64,000 nucleotides of DNA from Polaribacter septentrionalilitoris (GCF_009832745.1 NZ_VRMJ01000032.1:1-64000); one strand, 5' to 3'. Numbered from the stretch's first letter, positions 1 through 8,360 are shown. The notes: generated by a model not told the origin, from the sequence alone. Translations and numbers: made by a program.

Positions 1-696
1 ATTGAACAAAACATCAACATAGGAAGAGACAAGTTCTATCGCTTTTTAAGACTCAATAATTTATTAATCCCGAAAAGAAAAAACTACGTAACAACTACCA
101 ATTCTAATCATATATTTAGAAAATATAAGAACATTGTAAAAGATAAAATCCCAACTCGTCCAGAACAGCTTTGGGTAAGCGATATTACCTATATTAAAAC
201 TGAAAACGGACACAACTATTTAGCAATTGTTACAGACGCGTATTCTAAGCAAATTATGGGATATAACCTCGATAATCATATGAAAACATCGCTGTGTAAA
301 GACGCATTGGCTATGGCTATTAAAAATAGAAAATACCCTAATAAAAAACTCATTCATCATTCTGACAGGGGATTCCAATACTGCAATCCTAAGTACACAG
401 AATTCGCTGAAAACAATGGAATTATGATGAGTATGACTGAACAATATGACCCTTATGAAAATGCTATTGCTGAAAGAATTAATAGAACGCTAAAATATGA
501 ATATGGTCTTAAGAACTGTATTAAAAACACAGAGGTAGCTCAAAAAACAGCTAAACAAGCTGTATATATTTATAATAATTTAAGAACCCATTTTAGCCTA
601 GATTTAAGAAAACCTACTCAAGTACATCTTAATCCGAACATAAAATACAAATCGTATAGAAAAAATAATGTAAATTTGACTGAACTCAAAATTTAA
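1..696 (+). CDS. IS3-family transposase OrfB (DDE integrase core), 5' partial
   Basis: Reading frame 1 is open from the first base to the stop at 694-696, so the gene is cut by the window edge and the ATG at 256 is internal. The product catalyses cut-and-paste or copy-out transposition of its own IS. Visible parts in order are the end of the HTH_21-like region (IGRDKFYRFLRLNNLL), then the rve catalytic core with WVSDITYI (first Asp), HSDRGFQY (second Asp) and ENAIAERINRTLKYEY (catalytic Glu), which together give the DDE triad. The core looks intact, so this copy may be active if orfA upstream is also intact. OrfB is normally made by -1 frameshifting from orfA. Confidence 0.9.
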   Translation: MEQNINIGRDKFYRFLRLNNLLIPKRKNYVTTTNSNHIFRKYKNIVKDKIPTRPEQLWVSDITYIKTENGHNYLAIVTDAYSKQIMGYNLDNHMKTSLCKDALAMAIKNRKYPNKKLIHHSDRGFQYCNPKYTEFAENNGIMMSMTEQYDPYENAIAERINRTLKYEYGLKNCIKNTEVAQKTAKQAVYIYNNLRTHFSLDLRKPTQVHLNPNIKYKSYRKNNVNLTELKI

Positions 697-815
697 ACAA
701 TAAGCAGTTCAAGCTATTTTTTGCCTTCTAAACGGCTTAAAAAAATCGTTTGAACGTATTAATTAAACCTAAAAAAAGGTCAACCTATATCAGTATAATA
801 CACAGATTATTAACT
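1..815 (+). mobile_element. IS3-family insertion sequence, left part outside the window
   Basis: The window opens inside an IS3-family element. It contains the 3' two thirds of the orfB transposase (to 696) and the right-hand non-coding end. The right end is placed near 805-815 by comparison with the second, decayed copy at 3117-3736: both run from a shared aataatgtaaattt (664-677 and 3611-3624) through similar spacers to an ataatacA-type end. The left inverted repeat and orfA lie upstream of base 1, so the exact termini and any target duplication cannot be read. Confidence 0.75.
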
Positions 816-829
816 CTAAAATTTATTAA

Positions 830-1882
830 ATGAAACAAATTTATTTTTTACTCTCAATGATAGTTTTCCTTATATATGGAAATAAAATTGATGCACAAAC
901 TAATGTTGTAACTGGGTTGAATCGCCCTGTTGGATTAGCCTTAAACGGAAATAACCTTTATATCTCTGAAATTGAAGGAAATAAAATTTCTAAAATAGAT
1001 ATTACTGCAACAACTCCTACAGCAACCGATGTTGTAACGGGATTGAATCGCCCTGTTGGATTAGCCCTAAACGGTAATGACCTTTATATCGCTGAATTTG
1101 TGGGAAATAAAATTTCTAAAATAGACATTACTGCAACAACTCCTACAGCAACCGATGTTGTAACGGGATTGAGTAACCCTCAATCGTTAGTCCTAAATGG
1201 AAATGACCTTTATTTCTCTCAATTAGGCTCAAATAGAATTTCTAAAATAGATATTACTGCAACCACACCCACAGTAACCGATGTTGTAACGGGATTGAAT
1301 AGCCCTTATGGATTAGTACTAAACGGAAATGACCTTTATATCGCTGAAGAGTTTGCTAATAAAATTTCTAAAATAGACATTACTGCAACTACATCTACAA
1401 CAACCGATGTTGTAACGGGGTTGTTTCGCCCTCTTGGATTGGCCCTTAAGGGAAATGATCTCTATATCGCTGAATTTTCGGCAGATAGAATTTCTAATAT
1501 AAACATTACTGAGGCCACACCTACAGAAGCTGATGTTGTAACTGGATTGTTTCGCCCTGGTGGACTAGCCCTGAATGAAAATGACCTATATATCGCCGAA
1601 GGTGGCGCTAATAAAATTTCCAAATTTAACATTGCAACATTATCTGCCATTAATATAAGCCTACAAGAAAAGGCAAGTTTGTATCCTAATCCTTCACAGG
1701 ATTTTATCGAATTTACAGGATTACGGTCGCATAAAAACTACAGTATTTTTAACGCTTTAGGTGTAGAGATTTCTAAAGGTAGTATTTCCGAACAATTAAA
1801 AATCGATATCAGTAATTTTATAAATGGATATTATTTCATAAAGTTTGATAACGGTAGTACGATTAAATTTATAAAAGAATAG
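830..1882 (+). CDS. secreted repeat (beta-propeller-like) protein with T9SS sorting domain
   Basis: A 350-residue exported protein of unknown function. It starts with a signal peptide (MKQIYFLLSMIVFLIYG, cleavage probably after DAQ), followed by six tandem 42-residue repeats of the type VVTGLNRPVGLALNGNDLYI that resemble NHL or SMP-30-like blades; six units would suit a six-bladed beta-propeller. Residues from about 280 form a T9SS type A sorting domain (LYPNPSQDFIEF near its start, ending in basic FIKE), so it is probably secreted or anchored at the cell surface. Units one and two are nearly identical at DNA level, pointing to recent expansion. It sits alone between the IS3 copy and fic. Confidence 0.85.
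   Translation: MKQIYFLLSMIVFLIYGNKIDAQTNVVTGLNRPVGLALNGNNLYISEIEGNKISKIDITATTPTATDVVTGLNRPVGLALNGNDLYIAEFVGNKISKIDITATTPTATDVVTGLSNPQSLVLNGNDLYFSQLGSNRISKIDITATTPTVTDVVTGLNSPYGLVLNGNDLYIAEEFANKISKIDITATTSTTTDVVTGLFRPLGLALKGNDLYIAEFSADRISNINITEATPTEADVVTGLFRPGGLALNENDLYIAEGGANKISKFNIATLSAINISLQEKASLYPNPSQDFIEFTGLRSHKNYSIFNALGVEISKGSISEQLKIDISNFINGYYFIKFDNGSTIKFIKE
905..1660 (+). repeat. six tandem 126-bp coding repeats
   Basis: Units begin with gttgtaac at 905, 1031, 1157, 1283, 1409 and 1535, an exact 126-bp period that is a multiple of three and so preserves the frame. The first two units differ at only a few positions; the last two have diverged. This is intragenic expansion, not a CRISPR array, because there is no alternation of repeat and unique spacer. 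Confidence 0.9.
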
Positions 1883-2119
1883 AAGAAATAACGTTTGCTA
1901 ACATTGTATAAATTTTATTGCTGTTAATGGCTTATTTTGGAAAATTCTCGCACACTTTTAATCCCGTAAATATTTATTAACTTTATGCTAAATCAACGCA
2001 ACAAAGTTTATACATCCACGTTGTATGCAATTTACACCCGTCCTGAATAAAGGCTACATAATTTTAAACATTATGTACAAAAATGACAAAGTAATAAGAT
2101 AATTCAAAATAAATGATTG
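1883..2119. other. gene-free spacer with a large imperfect inverted repeat
   Basis: No gene is visible between the propeller protein and the fic promoter. The spacer holds an imperfect inverted repeat whose arms lie at about 1886-1912 and 2007-2033: tgtataaa pairs with tttataca at the inner end, aaat with attt at the outer end, and both arms contain an acgt core separated by a bulge. The shape recalls the bulged hairpins of integron attC sites and the palindromes common downstream of flavobacterial accessory genes, but the attC core consensus GTTRRRY is not met. Confidence 0.4.
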
Positions 2120-2148
2120 TATCTTTGATAGTATCAAATGATACTATC
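2120..2148 (+). promoter_or_regulatory. fic promoter -7 box overlapping a palindromic operator
   Basis: TATCTTTG at 2120-2127 fits the Bacteroidetes -7 consensus TAnnTTTG. A perfect 10-bp inverted repeat follows directly: GATAGTATCA (2127-2136), two A residues, TGATACTATC (2139-2148). It covers the expected transcription start and ends four bases before the fic ATG, an ideal place for a repressor. No clear -33 TTG is visible. Confidence 0.7.
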
Positions 2149-2152
2149 ATAA

Positions 2153-3106
2153 ATGAAACCACCTTACGAAATAACATCTTCTATTTTAAAATTAATAATT
2201 TCTATTTCAGAAAAAATAGGAGAAGTAAATGCTAATTTATTAAACAAACCTTCACCTAAATTGAGAAAACAGAATAGAATCAAAACTATTCATTCTTCTT
2301 TAAAAATAGAAGGAAACACACTTACAGAAGAACAAATAACAGCACTTCTTGAAAACAAAAGAGTTATTGGCCCTAAAAAAGATGTTCTTGAAGTTTTAAA
2401 TGCAATGAAAATCTATGAAAACTTAGAAGATTATAATCCTCCAAATGAAAAATCCTTTTTAAAAGCACATCAAAACTTAATGAAAGGTTTAATTGAAAAT
2501 TCTGGAAAATATAGAAATCAAAGTGTCGGAATTTTAAAAGGCTCAAAAGTTGAGCATTTAGCACCACCTTTTGAAAATGTGCCATACTTAATGAAAAATC
2601 TTTTTGAATATTTGAAAAAGTCTGATGAAATTGAATTAATTAAAAGTTGTGTTTTCCATTACGAAATGGAATTTATACATCCATTTTTGGATGGAAATGG
2701 TAGAATGGGAAGATTATGGCAAACTTTAATTTTAATGGAGAAGTATCCAATCTTTGAGTTTTTGCCTTTTGAAACTCTAATTAGTAAAAACCAGGAAAAA
2801 TATTACAAGTCTTTAGCAGAAAGTGATAAATCTGGAAAGTCAACAAAGTTTATTGAATATATGCTAAACATTATTGATATTTCAATAAGTGAACTATTAG
2901 ATTTCAATAATCGAACGTTAAATGAAAAAGATAGATTAGAATATTTTGTTTCATTAAATAAAACTGAATTTACAAGAAAAGATTACATGGATATTTTTAA
3001 AGATATTTCTTCAGCAACTGCAAGTAGAGATTTAAAAAAAGGAACTGAATTGGATTTATTTGAAAAAATAGGAGAAAAAAATAAGACAATCTATCGTTTA
3101 AAATAA
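2153..3106 (+). CDS. fic: Fic family protein (probable AMP transferase with built-in inhibitory helix)
   Basis: A 317-residue Fic-domain enzyme, likely adding AMP from ATP to hydroxyl side chains of target proteins. The active loop HPFLDGNGRMGR spans residues 176-187, with catalytic His176 and the full HxFxDGNGRxxR signature. An N-terminal helix carries S-L-K-I-E-G (residues 49-54), matching the (S/T)xxxE(G/N) inhibitory motif of class II Fic proteins, in which the Glu blocks ATP binding. The C-terminal 60 residues look like a winged helix, so the protein may bind DNA. A perfect palindrome overlaps its promoter, suggesting autoregulation (inference). It stands alone between a T9SS gene and an IS remnant, in an accessory region. 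Confidence 0.9.
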   Translation: MKPPYEITSSILKLIISISEKIGEVNANLLNKPSPKLRKQNRIKTIHSSLKIEGNTLTEEQITALLENKRVIGPKKDVLEVLNAMKIYENLEDYNPPNEKSFLKAHQNLMKGLIENSGKYRNQSVGILKGSKVEHLAPPFENVPYLMKNLFEYLKKSDEIELIKSCVFHYEMEFIHPFLDGNGRMGRLWQTLILMEKYPIFEFLPFETLISKNQEKYYKSLAESDKSGKSTKFIEYMLNIIDISISELLDFNNRTLNEKDRLEYFVSLNKTEFTRKDYMDIFKDISSATASRDLKKGTELDLFEKIGEKNKTIYRLK

Positions 3107-3116
3107 CTGGGCACAA

Positions 3117-3736
3117 CAAAATATGAGTATTAGTAAAAATGATCAAATTATAAGACTTAGAGAGAAAATCGAAGAACTAGAGTTTCAAAAAGACTTTCAG
3201 CAAGATATTATTGCGGATATGGAAATCATTACTGGTGTCGATTTGGCAAAAAAGTCATTGCCCAAAACATTAGCAAAAGAGATAGCACTAAAAAAGAAAA
3301 ACATTTTAAAACAAAATGGATCTATCAATGTTTTGGAATCTCTAAACAAGCCTACTACAAAAGACTTAAAACGCAACAAATCAAACAAATAAACAATACT
3401 AAAATTATTGAAATGGTTAAAAATTATCGCAAAAAAGTAGGCATGAGAACTGGTGGAATAAAACTTTATGCTGAACTTAAACAAGAATTTATTAACCAAG
3501 AAATTAAAATTGGAAGAGACAAGCTTTATCACTTCTTAAGACTTAGCAACCTCTTAATGTACAAACGTTAAAAATCACATTACAAATACAAATTCAAATC
3601 ATATTAGAAAAATAATGTAAATTTACCTGAGCTTAAAATTCATAAATAATAGCACTTCAAACTACTTTTTACTTTCTGAATACCTAAATAAGATCAAAAA
3701 AGCACAAACTACATCAACATAATACAAAATTATTTT
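3117..3736 (+). mobile_element. decayed, internally deleted IS3-family copy
   Basis: A defective relative of the element at 1-815 in the same orientation. It keeps the end of orfA, the N-terminal part of orfB and the right end, but the whole DDE core is gone. The deletion joins at TAGAAAA (3605-3611). In the intact copy the same heptamer occurs at 117-123 and 657-663, so the loss of about 540 bp fits recombination between 7-bp direct repeats. The left side is also truncated: fic ends only ten bases before the remnant, leaving no room for the inverted repeat or the orfA helix-turn-helix. Confidence 0.8.
3123..3571 (+). pseudogene. IS3 transposase remnant: OrfA leucine zipper fused by -1 frameshift to OrfB N-terminus
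   Basis: OrfA (3123-3392, 89 residues) keeps only a coiled-coil zipper, without its helix-turn-helix. At 3290-3296 there is the slippery heptamer A AAA AAG in the right register for -1 frameshifting. The -1 frame stays open through CFGISKQAYYKR and MRTGGIKLYAEL, typical of the OrfB HTH_21 region, and stops at 3569-3571 where a frameshift mutation relative to the other copy introduces TAA. The catalytic core is absent, so it cannot encode an active transposase. Whether the short OrfA piece is still made, and could interfere with the intact copy, is unknown. Confidence 0.8.
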
Positions 3737-3737
3737 C

Positions 3738-4745
3738 ATGAGAATTTCACCTGAAAAAATACAAAGTGAGCTCTACAAACTCTTTATAAAGTATAAATTC
3801 ACCAACCAGAAGGCCAAGTTAATTGCTAATGTATTTACAGAAAGCACTATAGATGGTATAAGCTCTCACGGTATCAATAGAGTGCCACTTTTTATTGAAC
3901 ACATAAAAAAAGGTATTATTAGAGTAAATGCTGAAGCAGAAAAAGTAGCTTCTTTTGGTAACATAGAACGTTGGGATGGTAATCTAGGTCCTGGTATAGT
4001 AAATGCTACAAAATGTACAAATAGAGCTATAGAATTAGCAAAACTCCACGGAATGGGAATGGTTGCTTTACGGAATACCAATCACTGGATGAGAGGAGGA
4101 ACATATGGAAAACAAGCAGCTGACGCCAATTGCATTTCGATTCTTTTTACAAATACTAAGCCCAATATGCCTCCTTGGGGCGGAAAAGAAAGCCGAATAG
4201 GAAATAATCCCTTTGTTGTATCCATACCAAGAAAAAAAGGGAATGTTGTGTTGGATATGGCTATTTCACAATTTTCATTCGGAAAGATTAACGACTACAA
4301 ATTAAGAGGAGAGAAGTTACCTTACCAAGGTGGTTGGGATGACAACAACAAACTTTCAAATGATCCTGATAAAATTTTAACTAAAGAACGTGGTTTACCT
4401 ATTGGGTACTGGAAAGGTTCTGCACTTTCTATAGTACTAGATATGTTGGCAACTTTATTGTCTGCTGGAAATTCTACATGCAAGATAAGTTCTAAAGAAA
4501 TTGAAACAGCCATTTCTCAAGTGTATATATGTATTTACCCAGAGGTTTTTAACGATAAAGGCCTACAACAAAAACTTATTGAGGAAATAATTGATTTTAC
4601 TCATGATGTAGAACCAATAAATACTGAAGATAAAATCTATTATCCAGGGGAGCGAAGTTCACAAACCAGAGCCAAAAATTTGAAAGAAGGAATTTTTGTA
4701 AACGAGAGTATCTGGAAAGAGATTATGATACTGTCTGAAAATTAA
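3738..4745 (+). CDS. dlgD: 2,3-diketo-L-gulonate reductase (3-dehydro-L-gulonate 2-dehydrogenase), Ldh family
   Basis: An NAD(P)H-dependent oxidoreductase of the malate/L-lactate dehydrogenase (Ldh_2) family, 335 residues. The best fit is DlgD (YiaK), which reduces 2,3-diketo-L-gulonate in ascorbate or uronate breakdown. The catalytic His is at residue 44 in SSHGINRVPLF, and NTNHWMRGG and the GGKESRIGNNPF loop are typical of the family. The start lies directly at the end of the IS remnant, so the gene seems to have been cut off from its original promoter and operon; no TAnnTTTG box is seen just upstream. Related family members act on other 2-oxo acids, so the substrate is less certain than the fold. 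Confidence 0.8.
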   Translation: MRISPEKIQSELYKLFIKYKFTNQKAKLIANVFTESTIDGISSHGINRVPLFIEHIKKGIIRVNAEAEKVASFGNIERWDGNLGPGIVNATKCTNRAIELAKLHGMGMVALRNTNHWMRGGTYGKQAADANCISILFTNTKPNMPPWGGKESRIGNNPFVVSIPRKKGNVVLDMAISQFSFGKINDYKLRGEKLPYQGGWDDNNKLSNDPDKILTKERGLPIGYWKGSALSIVLDMLATLLSAGNSTCKISSKEIETAISQVYICIYPEVFNDKGLQQKLIEEIIDFTHDVEPINTEDKIYYPGERSSQTRAKNLKEGIFVNESIWKEIMILSEN

Positions 4746-4893
4746 TTGTAAAAAACAACAATGTTAGTGAATTCATATTTTTTTAAGATTTTAATTTAGA
4801 ACAAACCTTGCTCGATTATTATATAGAACTTTTGAACTGCTCATGCTATTAAGGCTAAATAATATGAAGTTTAATGAAGAACTTAGTTATAAA

Positions 4894-5523
4894 TTATCCC
4901 TTAAACTTCATGGGTAAATGCACTACTTTTTTAGTTTCAAAAAAAGGTTCATCAAAATAATTTGGTAAATCGTAAATTGTAGTTGTTGTATATTTTTGAA
5001 GTTCTTCGGATAAATCACCTCCTTTTAAATAGAGAATACCGTTTTTTAAATCGTTGTTTTGCTTTTTCGCAATCTTTCCTTTGGTCCATCTCACAAAAGT
5101 TTCCATTTGCGCAACTGCTCTACTTACAATAAAATCGTACGTTTCTTTTACCTCTTCCACTCTACCATGTGTGGTTTTTACATTTTCTAATCCTAAACCA
5201 GTAACAACTTCATCAACTACTTTTATCTTTTTTCCAATTGAATCTACCAAATGAAATTGAGTTTCTGGAAATAATATTGCTAACGGAATTCCAGGAAAAC
5301 CTCCACCAGTTCCAACATCCATCACTTTTGTATTGGGCTTAAATTGCATCACTTTAGCAATACCCAAAGAATGCAAAACATGACGCAAATACAGTTCGTC
5401 GATATCTTTTCTAGAAACGACATTGATTTTCAAATTCCAATCTTGGTACAATCCTTGAAGTTTTTCAAATTGTTCGATTTGTTTTTCTGTTAAATTTTTA
5501 AAATATTTGTGTATTAGCTCCAT
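4894..5523 (-). CDS. rsmG: 16S rRNA (guanine-527-N7)-methyltransferase RsmG
   Basis: A 209-residue SAM-dependent methyltransferase that makes m7G527 in 16S rRNA; loss causes low-level streptomycin resistance in other bacteria. The SAM-binding loop VMDVGTGGGFPGIP and the following FHLVDSIGKKI match the GidB family. The start at 5523 (MELIHKYFKNL) is chosen over an in-frame start at 5577 because the promoter -7 box (5542-5549) lies between the two and because 209 residues is the family's usual length. It is transcribed divergently from the desaturase gene. Confidence 0.92.
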   Translation of the reverse strand: MELIHKYFKNLTEKQIEQFEKLQGLYQDWNLKINVVSRKDIDELYLRHVLHSLGIAKVMQFKPNTKVMDVGTGGGFPGIPLAILFPETQFHLVDSIGKKIKVVDEVVTGLGLENVKTTHGRVEEVKETYDFIVSRAVAQMETFVRWTKGKIAKKQNNDLKNGILYLKGGDLSEELQKYTTTTIYDLPNYFDEPFFETKKVVHLPMKFKG

Positions 5524-5541
5524 CGATAAAAAATATAAATG

Positions 5542-5549
5542 CAAAAATA
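5542..5549 (-). promoter_or_regulatory. rsmG promoter -7 box
   Basis: CAAAAATA on the plus strand reads TATTTTTG on the minus strand, an exact TAnnTTTG match. It predicts a start of transcription about 12 bases upstream of the rsmG ATG at 5523 and excludes the longer reading-frame start. Confidence 0.7.
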
Positions 5550-5615
5550 GGCTTTTGATGGAAACAATTCTTAACAAAAACTGACGTTTATCATATATAG
5601 CAAATCAAAATAGTA

Positions 5616-5623
5616 TATTTTTG
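5616..5623 (+). promoter_or_regulatory. desaturase promoter -7 box
   Basis: TATTTTTG fits TAnnTTTG exactly and lies 17 bases before the ATG at 5641, giving a short leader. It is arranged back to back with the rsmG promoter. Confidence 0.7.
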
Positions 5624-5640
5624 CAACATTAAATAATTAA

Positions 5641-6732
5641 ATGAAAACAATAAACTTCTCAAGAGTAGACAAAGCTAAGTTTTTTAGAACTTTAAATAAA
5701 AGAGTCAACTCATATTTTAAAGAAAATAATATTAAAAGAACAGGCAACTGGAAATTGTATACCAAAGCAATTTTAATGTTTGCGCTGTTTTTAATTCCGT
5801 TTGTATTAATTCTAACCGTTTCAATGCCACAATGGGCAATGGTTGTATTAATGGTAGTTACTGGTATTGGAATGGCTGGTGTTGGAATGAATGTGATGCA
5901 TGATGCCAATCACGATTCTTTTTCAAAAAGAAAATGGGTAAACAAATTAATGGGTAGTAGTATTTATATTTTGGCAGGAAATGTATACAACTGGAAAGTA
6001 CAACACAATGTTTTGCACCATACTTTTACAAATGTAGAAGGACATGATGAAGACATTGACGCAGGGAGAATTATTCGTTTCTCTCAACATTCTAAATGGT
6101 TGCCAATCCATAAAATTCAAAAATTTTATTCCATTTTTTTATATGGTTTGTTAACCATCAATTGGGCAATTACTACAGACATCAAACAAATGCGTAGGTA
6201 TTTAAAAAAGAAATTATCTTATGGAGATTTTCCTAATCCTACCACTGAATGGACCAAATTAGTCATTTCTAAAATTGCTTACTACTCACTTTGGATTGTG
6301 TTACCAATTTTAGTGTTAGACATCGCTTGGTGGAAAGTTTTAATAGGATTTTTTGTGATGCACTATACAGCAGGTATGATTTTAAGCTTAGTTTTTCAGC
6401 TAGCACATATTGTTCCAAAAACTGAAATGCCTATACCTGATGAAAATGGAAATTTGGAGCATACTTGGGCAGTCCATCAACTGTATACTACATCTAACTT
6501 TGCACCTAGTAACTGGCTGGTAAACTTCTATACAGGAGGATTAAATCATCAAGTTGAACATCATATTTTTCCACATATTTCTCATGTGCATTATGGTAAA
6601 TTAGCTAAAATTGTAAAAGATACTGCTAAGGAGTTTAATTTACCGTACAATGAATACGAGACAACTCGTAAAGCAATTGTAGAGCATTTTAGACATTTAG
6701 GAGTTTTAGGGAAAAACCCAGAAATAGCTTAA
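5641..6732 (+). CDS. membrane fatty acid desaturase
   Basis: A 363-residue acyl-lipid or acyl-CoA desaturase that introduces a double bond into membrane fatty acids, using a di-iron centre, oxygen and electrons from ferredoxin or cytochrome. The three histidine boxes are intact: HDANHD (residues 87-92), QHNVLHH (121-127) and NHQVEHH (302-308). The QxxHH-type third box is typical of the front-end or linoleoyl-type subgroup. Hydrophobic pairs at about 45-85 and 210-255 cross the membrane. It is followed after 37 bases by the aminotransferase gene and may be cotranscribed. The double-bond position cannot be read from sequence. Confidence 0.9.
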   Translation: MKTINFSRVDKAKFFRTLNKRVNSYFKENNIKRTGNWKLYTKAILMFALFLIPFVLILTVSMPQWAMVVLMVVTGIGMAGVGMNVMHDANHDSFSKRKWVNKLMGSSIYILAGNVYNWKVQHNVLHHTFTNVEGHDEDIDAGRIIRFSQHSKWLPIHKIQKFYSIFLYGLLTINWAITTDIKQMRRYLKKKLSYGDFPNPTTEWTKLVISKIAYYSLWIVLPILVLDIAWWKVLIGFFVMHYTAGMILSLVFQLAHIVPKTEMPIPDENGNLEHTWAVHQLYTTSNFAPSNWLVNFYTGGLNHQVEHHIFPHISHVHYGKLAKIVKDTAKEFNLPYNEYETTRKAIVEHFRHLGVLGKNPEIA

Positions 6733-6769
6733 AATATCAAACAACAACAAACAACAACTATATTTAAAA

Positions 6770-7957
6770 ATGACACATCCATTATCGGACAGAATTAACA
6801 GCTTACCAGCGTCCGCAACTTTAGCAATGGCTGCTAAAGCAAGAGAATTAAGAGCAGAAGGCAAAGACATTATAGGCCTAAGTTTGGGAGAACCAGATTT
6901 TAACACTCCAGACTTTATTAAAGATGCTGCTATTGAGGCAATCAATCAAAATTACAATTCTTACACACCTGTTGATGGTTATTTAGAATTAAAAGAAGCA
7001 ATTTGCACCAAGTTTAAAAGAGATAATGATTTAGAATATAAACCTAGTCAAATTGTAGTTTCTACAGGAGCAAAACAATCTATTGCTAATGTGATGCAAG
7101 TATTGTTAAACCCTGGAGATGAAGTTTTACTACCATGTCCTTATTGGGTAAGTTACTCTGCAATTGCAACACTTTGTGAAGCTAAATCTGTAGAAATTCC
7201 TTCTTCTATAGAAACAAACTTTAAAATTACACCAGCGCAACTAGAAGCTGCAATTACACCAAAAACAAAGTTGATTTTGTTTAACTCTCCAAATAATCCA
7301 AGTGGTGTTATTTATAGTAAAGAAGAGTATGAAGCATTGGCTGAAGTTTTAAAAAAACATCCTCAGGTTTACATTATGTCTGATGAAATCTATGAACACA
7401 TTAATTATGATGCAAAACCATTTAGTTTAGCGGCAATTGATAGTTTATACGATAGAACAATTACCGTAAATGGTTTGGCGAAAGCATTTGCAATGACTGG
7501 ATGGAGAATTGGTTACATTGGTGCTCCAGAATGGATTGCTAAAGCTTGTACAAAAATGCAAGGTCAAATTACTTCAGGAACCAATTGTATTGCGCAAAGA
7601 GCTGCTATTACTGCTGTTTTAGCACCAATAAGCAAAATACAATATATGGTTGATGAATTTAAAACCAGAAGAGGTATTATTATTGACTTGTTAAGAGAAA
7701 TAGACGGATTTAAAGTAAACGTACCTGATGGAGCCTTTTATGTTTTTCCTGATGTTACAGCATTTTTTGGTAAAACCATTCAAGGAATCACAATTAAAAA
7801 TGCAAGTGATTTTGCTTTATTCTTATTAGAAAAAGCAAATGTTGCTACTGTTACTGGTGATGCATTTGGTGCTCCTGACTGTATCAGAATTTCTTATGCA
7901 GCTTCTGAGTTACAAATTAGAGAAGCTATTAAAAGAATTGCAACAGCTTTAAGTTAA
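6770..7957 (+). CDS. aspC: pyridoxal-phosphate aspartate aminotransferase (class I/II)
   Basis: A 395-residue cytoplasmic aminotransferase that swaps amino groups between aspartate and 2-oxoglutarate, subgroup Ib by its resemblance to thermophile AspATs. PLP lysine is Lys238 in VNGLAKAFAMTGWRIGY; SPNNPSG (173-179) and MSDEIYEH (203-210) hold the cofactor ring and phosphate. The length is normal and the gene ends in a strong hairpin terminator shared with the convergent small gene. Broader specificity, for example towards aromatic acids or prephenate, cannot be excluded. Confidence 0.88.
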   Translation: MTHPLSDRINSLPASATLAMAAKARELRAEGKDIIGLSLGEPDFNTPDFIKDAAIEAINQNYNSYTPVDGYLELKEAICTKFKRDNDLEYKPSQIVVSTGAKQSIANVMQVLLNPGDEVLLPCPYWVSYSAIATLCEAKSVEIPSSIETNFKITPAQLEAAITPKTKLILFNSPNNPSGVIYSKEEYEALAEVLKKHPQVYIMSDEIYEHINYDAKPFSLAAIDSLYDRTITVNGLAKAFAMTGWRIGYIGAPEWIAKACTKMQGQITSGTNCIAQRAAITAVLAPISKIQYMVDEFKTRRGIIIDLLREIDGFKVNVPDGAFYVFPDVTAFFGKTIQGITIKNASDFALFLLEKANVATVTGDAFGAPDCIRISYAASELQIREAIKRIATALS

Positions 7958-7979
7958 GCTCTACAACATATACTTTTTT

Positions 7980-8012
7980 AAAAAATCTCACAGTTATGCT
8001 GTGAGATTTTTT
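7980..8012. terminator. bidirectional terminator between aspC and the small convergent gene
   Basis: A 14-bp stem (7980-7993 with 7999-8012) around the loop ttatg; it reads aatctcacag and ctgtgagatt, with A and T runs on either side, so it can work in both directions. It lies between aspC and the convergent gene ending at 8012. Confidence 0.9.
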
Positions 8013-8224
8013 TATGAAATCATTAAAATGATTGCCATCATAAATACAGATACTCTTAAGATAGTTCCTGTTTGACTCTCTAAATTACTTTGGTTGAATA
8101 ACATCGATTTAATCTGTGCTACAGATTTCGATTTTGCTATTTGAGACTGATGTTTGATTTCTTGCTTGTATGCAGACGTTAAAATTCCTCTTTCTACTAT
8201 TGATTGTGTTTGGATATATTTCAT
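8012..8224 (-). CDS. small hypothetical protein with C-terminal membrane segment
   Basis: A 70-residue protein that I do not recognise. The first 50 residues are polar and rich in Gln, Ser and Lys; the last 17 (ILRVSVFMMAIILMIS) could form one membrane helix, giving a tail-anchored shape. In favour of a real gene: an ATG start, a bidirectional terminator exactly at its 3' end and an otherwise empty neighbourhood. Against: no promoter box was recognised and no domain is visible. Confidence 0.5.
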   Translation of the reverse strand: MKYIQTQSIVERGILTSAYKQEIKHQSQIAKSKSVAQIKSMLFNQSNLESQTGTILRVSVFMMAIILMIS

Positions 8225-8360
8225 GGTATTTGGTTTTGTTGATTATATAAAGTAGACGACATTCTAAAAAAAATGTTACAGGATAAAAAAATCAAATAAC
8301 TCTAAAAAACAACTATTTACAGCATTAGTGGTTTACGACAATGTAAAAAAAAGTAAAAAA

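Noticed and set aside
905..1660. Regular period suggesting a CRISPR array
   Set aside because: The period is 126 bp, units are adjacent without unique spacers and the whole stretch is one reading frame.
5524..5577. Longer start for rsmG at 5577
   Set aside because: The promoter box at 5542-5549 lies inside the extension and homologues begin at MELIHKYF-like sequence.
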